Source of the DNA: Solitalea agri
Lineage (GTDB): Bacteria; Bacteroidota; Bacteroidia; Sphingobacteriales; Sphingobacteriaceae
DNA length: 64,000 nucleotides
NCBI RefSeq assembly: GCF_023914155.1
Contig: NZ_JAMWYS010000058.1
Span: 62,001 to 126,000 of the forward strand
Reading direction: 5' to 3'
Shown: positions 59,163 through 64,000 of the stretch, in pieces
How positions within the stretch are numbered: the stretch's first letter is position 1
Layout of the letters: each line of letters begins with the position of its first letter
Notes under the pieces: generated by a model
What the model was told of the DNA's origin: nothing
Seen by the model: the letters and a program-made list of their open reading frames with translations, nothing else
Database searches by the model: none
Translations under genes and position numbers: made by a program

Positions 59163-60365
59163 TCAGGCAATTCCATGCTGAATTAGTTCGGGGTCTATTT
59201 CATTAATATTTGCAATTTTCTGAACAGGTTCTTGAATAAAATGTGCCAAATCTTCTGGTTTCAAATAATTCCTCCATTCTGAATTCCATTCATCTAAGAG
59301 TGGGCAAAAGGCGGTTTTTCTGATCACATTAGAAGTTACATTCCTGGGTTTGTATTTAAAGTCGTATTTGTAGGCGTACTCAAAACATGAATAATGAATG
59401 TATTCATTGGTAACCACCCCTCTGGAGCGGTTCTTATTAATATCCCTGACCTTTTTCTGCATTAAATGATAAATCCCAGTAATGGAATTTCTCACTTTAT
59501 AATCACCTTTAAATAATTGCTGCTCAATATAGCTTTCATTGAAAGACAAACCTGTTTGCTTCGCTTTTTCAATCATCCATTTCAAGGTGGTGTCACTCAG
59601 GCCAGATTCTTTATACCCCCCTCCTACATTGCTGTGAACCCCTGGAAACCAAACTTGTTCCATTTTCTGTGGATGTGTAGGATCATTGGTAACCGTTTTA
59701 CTTTGTTCCCAGAGTGTTGGAGCAAAGGCTTTCCGTTTTTCATCAATTGCCAATGCATGATAAGCATACATTACTTTACTGCTTAATGTTACATCGTGGA
59801 ACTCGAGTTTACGATTAAACCATTTGAACAAGTAAATGGGCACTCCAAGAGCTCCAACCGTATCCCAAATACCGATAAACTTTATAGGTGGTTCTTCAAT
59901 GCAGAAATTGTTTTTAAAGAAAATTGCGTCAGGACTATCAGGGTCTTTCTTTTTGCTTTTTGACCGATAAATCTTGTAAGCTTCATCCACTTTATTAAAA
60001 TATTCGGGCTTAAGTACTCCGCTATTCCTTACTAAACCAGCAAGACTGCGGGCGGTATAGGCGCCCCTGCTAAAGCCGAACAGGTAGATTTCATCCCCCA
60101 TTTCGTAATTGCCGATTAAAAATTTGTAAGCTTCTTTTATGTTGCAATCAATCCCCTCTCCTGTGGCCCCTCCCATCAGCTTATTTATAAACCATCCGGA
60201 GGTTCCAACTCCCGATATATAATATTTTAATTGGGCGGTGCCGTTTTCATCATGTTGGGCAACTGATTCATAAACTTTTTGAACATTGGTTCTAACCGCC
60301 TCACCTTTATCTACTGTTCCGGGCTCATTCCATGTTCCATCACAGCAAATGACAATCCGTTTCAT
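59163..60365 (-). CDS. DUF2235 (Tle1-like) alpha/beta-hydrolase
   Basis: A 400-aa protein: MKRIVICCDGTWNEPGTVDK at the N-terminus and the nucleophile elbow GFSRGAYTARSLAGL (GxSxG), with FIGIWDTVGALGVP and VWFPGVHSNVGGGY supplying other conserved acid and His blocks. The family includes T6SS phospholipase effectors (Tle1), but many DUF2235 proteins are housekeeping cytosolic hydrolases. It is not linked to VgrG or immunity genes here, so no effector role is implied. Confidence 0.9.
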   Translation of the reverse strand: MKRIVICCDGTWNEPGTVDKGEAVRTNVQKVYESVAQHDENGTAQLKYYISGVGTSGWFINKLMGGATGEGIDCNIKEAYKFLIGNYEMGDEIYLFGFSRGAYTARSLAGLVRNSGVLKPEYFNKVDEAYKIYRSKSKKKDPDSPDAIFFKNNFCIEEPPIKFIGIWDTVGALGVPIYLFKWFNRKLEFHDVTLSSKVMYAYHALAIDEKRKAFAPTLWEQSKTVTNDPTHPQKMEQVWFPGVHSNVGGGYKESGLSDTTLKWMIEKAKQTGLSFNESYIEQQLFKGDYKVRNSITGIYHLMQKKVRDINKNRSRGVVTNEYIHYSCFEYAYKYDFKYKPRNVTSNVIRKTAFCPLLDEWNSEWRNYLKPEDLAHFIQEPVQKIANINEIDPELIQHGIA

Positions 60366-60482
60366 AGTAAATTTTATTAATTAAATACCTAAATATCAGT
60401 ATTTTAAATAATAAAAAACAACGTATGAATACGTAAAATCAATCTTTAAACTTGAAAATCGATGTTTTTGGAAATTGTTCTC

Positions 60483-60899
60483 CTATTTCAGGAAACTTTC
60501 TAAGGCAAGTCGATAGCCATCTATTCCAAAACCTACAATAATTCCTTTGCAGTTTTTAGATAAATACGAATGATGACGAAACTCTTCACGGGCATGAACA
60601 TTAGAAATATGAACTTCAATTACCGGTGTTTTAATACCAGCAATGGCATCAGCAATGGCTATAGAAGTATGGGTGTAAGCACCTGCATTTAGTATGATGC
60701 CGTCATAGTTAAAGCCCGTTTCGTGAAGTTTATTGATCAACTCCCCTTCTATGTTACTTTGAAAATATTCAAGATCAATAATGGCGTATTTTGATTTCAG
60801 CTCCTCAAAATATTGCTCAAACGTTTGACTTCCGTAAATCTCAGGTTCACGTTTTCCTAGTAAATTTAAGTTTGGGCCGTTAATGATCAAGATTTTCAT
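60483..60899 (-). CDS. aroQ: 3-dehydroquinate dehydratase, type II
   Basis: A 138-aa enzyme starting MKILIINGPNLNLLGKREPE, with the catalytic Tyr in PEIYG, QSNIEGELINKLHE, NAGAYTHTSIAIADAI and the final HISNVHAREEFRHHSYLS. It is the type II shikimate-pathway dehydratase of normal length. The upstream ATG at 60935 adds 12 residues with no family support, so 60899 is preferred. It is divergent from xerD. Confidence 0.95.
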   Translation of the reverse strand: MKILIINGPNLNLLGKREPEIYGSQTFEQYFEELKSKYAIIDLEYFQSNIEGELINKLHETGFNYDGIILNAGAYTHTSIAIADAIAGIKTPVIEVHISNVHAREEFRHHSYLSKNCKGIIVGFGIDGYRLALESFLK

Positions 60900-61022
60900 G
60901 AATAGTGCAGAGTAAGAATAATGAATATATGGCAATAATAGTTTTTGAAGCTCAATATTACAAAACTACAATTAATATATTTGCCTCAAATAGCTTATCG
61001 AAAGCTGAAATATTATTGGTAA

Positions 61023-61922
61023 ATGCTCTGGAATTCTTACATAAAAGCTTATAAATCATTCCTGATGCTGGAGAAGTCACTTTCTCCAAACTCGGTTGGG
61101 GCCTATATTAATGATGTAAGTAAACTGGTTCAATTCCTTGAGTATAAGAATCTAAGTCTGGCTCCAAATGCTATAAAAATTGGTCATTTAAAAGAATTCA
61201 TCACCTGGATCAACGAACTGGGTATGGAAGCCAGTACACAAGCAAGGGTTTTATCAGGCTTACGATCGTTTTTTCAGTACTTGGTTTTAGAGGATGTAAT
61301 TAAAGATGATCCGACCTCACTGCTTGAAAACCCTAAAATTGCCCGTAAGCTTCCGGATACTTTAAGTGTTCATGAAATCAACAAACTTATAGAAGCGATT
61401 GATCTGTCGAGGCCCGAAGGCATTAGGAATAAAGCCATGCTCGAAACTATGTACGGAAGCGGCTTACGTGTTTCTGAACTGGTGAATCTTCAATTATCGT
61501 CTCTATATCTTAACATCGAGTTTCTGAAAGTTATCGGTAAAGGCAATAAAGAGCGACTGGTTCCAATGAGCGCTTCTTCAATTAAACATTTAACTATTTA
61601 CAAAGAAACCATTAGAAATCAACAAAGTATAAAACCTGGAAATGAGGATATTATCTTCCTGAACCGTCGAGGAGCGAAGATGAGCCGGGTGATGGTGTTT
61701 TTGATCATTAAAGAACTGGCTGAAAAAGCAGGTATTCATAAATCCATTAGTCCACACACACTCAGACACTCTTTTGCAACACATTTGGTTGAAGGCGGCG
61801 CTGATTTACGTGCTGTACAGGAAATGTTGGGTCATGAATCAATTACCACCACCGAAATTTACACTCATTTAGACAGGGAGTTTCTACGCCAAATCATCAT
61901 TGATTTTCATCCCAGAGCGTAG
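61023..61922 (+). CDS. xerD: Tyrosine recombinase XerC/XerD
   Basis: A 299-aa recombinase with an N-terminal SAM-like core-binding domain (LEKSLSPNSVGAYINDVSKL) and catalytic residues Arg (MYGSGLRVSELVNLQ), Lys (VIGKGNKERLVPM), HxxR (SPHTLRHSFATHL), His (EMLGHESITTTEIYTHL) and Tyr in the last motif. Length and sequence match housekeeping XerD used for chromosome dimer resolution, divergently transcribed from aroQ as is common in Bacteroidota. No attachment sites are needed to explain it here. Confidence 0.92.
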   Translation: MLWNSYIKAYKSFLMLEKSLSPNSVGAYINDVSKLVQFLEYKNLSLAPNAIKIGHLKEFITWINELGMEASTQARVLSGLRSFFQYLVLEDVIKDDPTSLLENPKIARKLPDTLSVHEINKLIEAIDLSRPEGIRNKAMLETMYGSGLRVSELVNLQLSSLYLNIEFLKVIGKGNKERLVPMSASSIKHLTIYKETIRNQQSIKPGNEDIIFLNRRGAKMSRVMVFLIIKELAEKAGIHKSISPHTLRHSFATHLVEGGADLRAVQEMLGHESITTTEIYTHLDREFLRQIIIDFHPRA

Positions 61923-61974
61923 AATAGTTCATAGTTATTAGCCCATAGGCTATATCTAAAATCCAAGTCTGAAT

Positions 61975-62655
61975 TTATAGATTTTTATCGATCCAATATT
62001 CCAAAATTGATTTAATGGGCGGAAAGTAGCCACCTACTATAAAAACGGTTTTACCTTCTGGAGAAATAATCAGGTTGGTTGGGAAAGTGCCTATTTCCAG
62101 ATCTTCCAATTGCTGTTCCATTCCTGCAACGTGCTGATAATTGAACGATCGTTTGGCAAGAAAGTCTTCCACGGTTTCTTTTTTATCTGTGGAGATAGCC
62201 AGAAAAACTACATTATCATTTTGCTTGTATTTTTCATACAACTCATTTAGTTCCGGAATCTCTTTTAAACAAGGCGCACAGGTTGTAAACCAGAAATTCA
62301 CCACAATCACCTTCCCTTTCAGCTGCTCAAAACTTAAGCTTTTACCATCAATGGTTGTGAATTTAATATTCGGAACTGGCTCCCCTTTTTTAAAAAATTT
62401 GTTCGGAGTGATCAGTGAGTTTAATGCAGCTTCTTTTTCAGCAGAAGTGGTTTTCAACAAGCGTATTTCAGAAAAGTTGCCAGCTTCATTCTTAATGTTT
62501 TCCATTTTGTAATCGCCGGTAAGCAACAAGTAGCTCATTTCATCATACGAAATAGGCTTATTATCCGCACTCTTAATAAGTATTTCGGTCTTTTTAGGTT
62601 GTTGTGCACAACTTAAAAGAGGTATTAAACAAATCAACAGCAACAATTTCTTCAT
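61975..62655 (-). CDS. TlpA-like thioredoxin-fold lipoprotein
   Basis: A 226-aa lipoprotein (MKKLLLLICLIPLLSCAQQP) followed by a domain with the redox motif WFTTCAPCLKEIPELNE, ISTDKKETVEDF and GTFPTNLIISPEGKTVFIVG, the TlpA/ResA fold. It probably reduces or matures thiols in the envelope. The ATG at 62655 is preferred over an upstream start at 62703, which overlaps the next gene and precedes the lipoprotein signal by 16 residues. Confidence 0.9.
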   Translation of the reverse strand: MKKLLLLICLIPLLSCAQQPKKTEILIKSADNKPISYDEMSYLLLTGDYKMENIKNEAGNFSEIRLLKTTSAEKEAALNSLITPNKFFKKGEPVPNIKFTTIDGKSLSFEQLKGKVIVVNFWFTTCAPCLKEIPELNELYEKYKQNDNVVFLAISTDKKETVEDFLAKRSFNYQHVAGMEQQLEDLEIGTFPTNLIISPEGKTVFIVGGYFPPIKSILEYWIDKNL

Positions 62656-62666
62656 CACCTGTAAAA

Positions 62667-63257
62667 TTATATTTTCTTGTCCGTTATCATATTTAATTTG
62701 CAACGCTCATTATCCAATAAACCCATTTGTTCGTACAGATTTTCCCTGTTTTTCACATTATCAAATTCATCTGCATAACGTTTTGTAATTTCTTTACGTT
62801 TTATTGCTTCAATACATCTACGAACCTGATTGCGATCTTCCAAAATCAAGCCGGGTACATGTTTAGGTTTGTTGGTTTGTTCATCTTTAGCTACCATTGT
62901 AAAATAAGAAGTATTTGTATGTCGTATTTGACGGGTTTTTACGTTTTCACTCTCCACACGTATTCCAACAACTAACGAGGTTTTACCAACATAATTTACC
63001 GAGGCATGCAGTGAAACCAGGTCTCCTACTTCAACTGGAGCTAAAAAATTCACCTCATCAACAGAAACTGTAACACAATAGGTTCCAGCATGACGTGAAG
63101 CACAAGCATAAGCAACTTTATCCATTAACGAAAGCAAAATCCCTCCATGTATTTTGCCGCCAAAATTGGCATATGAAGGGATCATCAATTCGGTTATAGT
63201 GGTTTGAGAATATTTTACCGGATAAAAAGTTTCGTGGTTTTCTGTGGCTGAGTTCAT
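62667..63257 (-). CDS. Acyl-CoA thioesterase (hotdog fold)
   Basis: A 196-aa protein with the HotDog-ACOT hallmark GKIHGGILLSLMDKVAYACA, VDEVNFLAPVEVGDLVSLHA and VGIRVESENVKTRQIRHTN. It hydrolyses acyl-CoA esters, with unknown chain preference. The stop is 11 bp before the TlpA gene start on the same strand, so the two are probably co-transcribed. Confidence 0.92.
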   Translation of the reverse strand: MNSATENHETFYPVKYSQTTITELMIPSYANFGGKIHGGILLSLMDKVAYACASRHAGTYCVTVSVDEVNFLAPVEVGDLVSLHASVNYVGKTSLVVGIRVESENVKTRQIRHTNTSYFTMVAKDEQTNKPKHVPGLILEDRNQVRRCIEAIKRKEITKRYADEFDNVKNRENLYEQMGLLDNERCKLNMITDKKI

Positions 63258-63343
63258 TTTTAAGCAGTATGTATTGTTAATTAGCGTTATTTTGAAAGCA
63301 AAATATCAAAATGGCAATAATAAGAATTATTCTGTATTAAGGT

Positions 63344-64000
63344 TTACGATAAAACACCTTTCACCATTCGATCTTTATCATACAGATCCTTTCTAATCTC
63401 TATCTGAACGAATCCGGCCTTTTCCATTTCCAGCTTTGTTTCTGCACCGTAGGCTTCATTGATCTCGAAATAAAGTAATCCGCCACTTTTAAGCGTCTTG
63501 GCCGCGAATTGGGCTATGGTTCGATAAAACAATAAAGGATCACCATCCTCAACAAACAGTGCTAAATGTGGCTCAAAGTCGAGTACATTCTTATGCATTT
63601 TCTCTTTTTCAAGATGACGAACGTAAGGAGGATTGCTCACAATAACATCAAACTCCCGGTGTGGATTTGTTTCAGATTTTAAAATATCCTGCTGATAAAA
63701 ATGCACTTCAGCCTTATTTAAAACCGCATTTTGCATAGCCATTTTTAAGGCATCATATGAAATATCCAATCCTGAGACCTTAGCATTGGGCAAATGCTTT
63801 TTAAGTGCAACGGGAATACAACCACTTCCAGTACATATATCCAAAAGCTGTATATTGTGGTTGGAGTTACGCTTTTGATCAGCTAATATCCAATGCACCA
63901 ACTCTTCAGTTTCTGGCCGTGGAATGAGCACATCTTGGTTTACCTTGATCTTATAACCATAAAATTCAGTTTCTCCTAAAACATACTGTACAGGCTTGCC
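63344..64000 (-). CDS. prmC: Peptide chain release factor N5-glutamine methyltransferase, partial
   Basis: The 3' end of prmC/hemK; the N-terminus is beyond the window's right edge. Visible are VLIPRPETEELVHWIL, the SAM motif LLDICTGSGCIPVALK and the diagnostic catalytic NPPY (VSNPPYVRHLEKEKM), together with DFEPHLALFVEDGDPLLFYR. It methylates the GGQ glutamine of RF1/RF2. The frame stays open to base 64000 (KPVQYVLGETEFYGYK), so the GTG at 63931 is not the start. Confidence 0.93.
   Translation of the reverse strand, partial: GKPVQYVLGETEFYGYKIKVNQDVLIPRPETEELVHWILADQKRNSNHNIQLLDICTGSGCIPVALKKHLPNAKVSGLDISYDALKMAMQNAVLNKAEVHFYQQDILKSETNPHREFDVIVSNPPYVRHLEKEKMHKNVLDFEPHLALFVEDGDPLLFYRTIAQFAAKTLKSGGLLYFEINEAYGAETKLEMEKAGFVQIEIRKDLYDKDRMVKGVLS

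Noticed and set aside
59163-60365. DUF2235 protein as an eCIS or T6SS effector
   Set aside because: It is about 13 kb from the eCIS, on the other strand, with no DUF4157/PAAR/VgrG or immunity partner.
61023-61922. Integrase of a mobile island
   Set aside because: Its sequence and divergent pairing with aroQ are those of housekeeping XerC/XerD, and no flanking att repeats were seen.

Overview
This is a low-GC chromosomal segment of a Bacteroidota bacterium. The evidence is the gene families present (WbqC, DUF3857/transglutaminase, DUF4256, TlpA-type lipoproteins), the weak ribosome-binding sites with frequent TTG starts, and promoter candidates of the Bacteroidota type (TTTG, 17-20 bp, TAnnTTTG). 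A Sphingobacteriales-like host fits best, but no rRNA or other taxonomic marker is present. I saw no tRNA, rRNA, CRISPR array or intact insertion sequence.

The centre of the window (about 20.1-46.2 kb, all on the + strand) is a compact, apparently complete extracellular contractile injection system (eCIS, of the Afp/PVC/MAC type). In order it encodes a DUF4255 tube-terminator-like protein, an unrecognised 251-aa protein, one sheath, two tube paralogues, a 57-aa DUF5908 protein, a LysM tube/baseplate adaptor, a gp27/gp5-like spike, a PAAR tip, a gp25 wedge, two giant baseplate proteins, a 1265-aa protein in the Pvc13 (tail fibre) position, a tape-measure protein and a peptidoglycan-binding/CHAP lysin. 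Three DUF4157 proteins with unrelated C-terminal domains follow, then the AAA+ ATPase (Pvc15-like) that closes the cluster. Genes are mostly spaced by fewer than 40 bp or overlap; larger gaps (76-140 bp) occur only around the three DUF4157 genes, which are the best cargo candidates. Two of the three carry a second HExxH zinc-protease motif in the C-terminal part.

Left of the eCIS (1-20 kb): the start of an MltF-like lipoprotein gene (cut by the window edge), secreted and lipoprotein genes, an ArsR-SRPBCC-DoxX-YdeI cassette with a clear duplicated operator over its promoter, corA with an overlapping methyltransferase gene, and bioA. A small AT-rich island follows (9.8-12.5 kb) with four unrecognised or weakly recognised ORFs separated by a duplicated, hairpin-rich intergenic element. 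Then comes a four-gene run (transglutaminase/DUF2569, TPR-AAA ATPase, TPR-membrane protein, SDR) ending at a perfect bidirectional terminator. The gap between the sugar-phosphate-isomerase-like gene and the eCIS holds a candidate structured RNA with mutually exclusive pairings.

Right of the eCIS (46-64 kb) is mostly housekeeping: surE, a DAG-kinase-like gene, a HipA-like kinase/DUF3037 pair, an SF1 helicase, bioB, WbqC, two tandem LpxL/HtrB-type acyltransferases plus a GT2 glycosyltransferase, a CBS-domain protein, an AhpC/AhpD-type peroxide defence pair, a DUF2235 hydrolase, aroQ, a XerC/D recombinase, a TlpA-like thioredoxin, a hotdog thioesterase and the 3' part of prmC (cut by the window edge). 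Convergent genes here and on the left are separated by perfect or near-perfect hairpin terminators.

All functional assignments come from reading motifs and gene order by eye; no database search was run.
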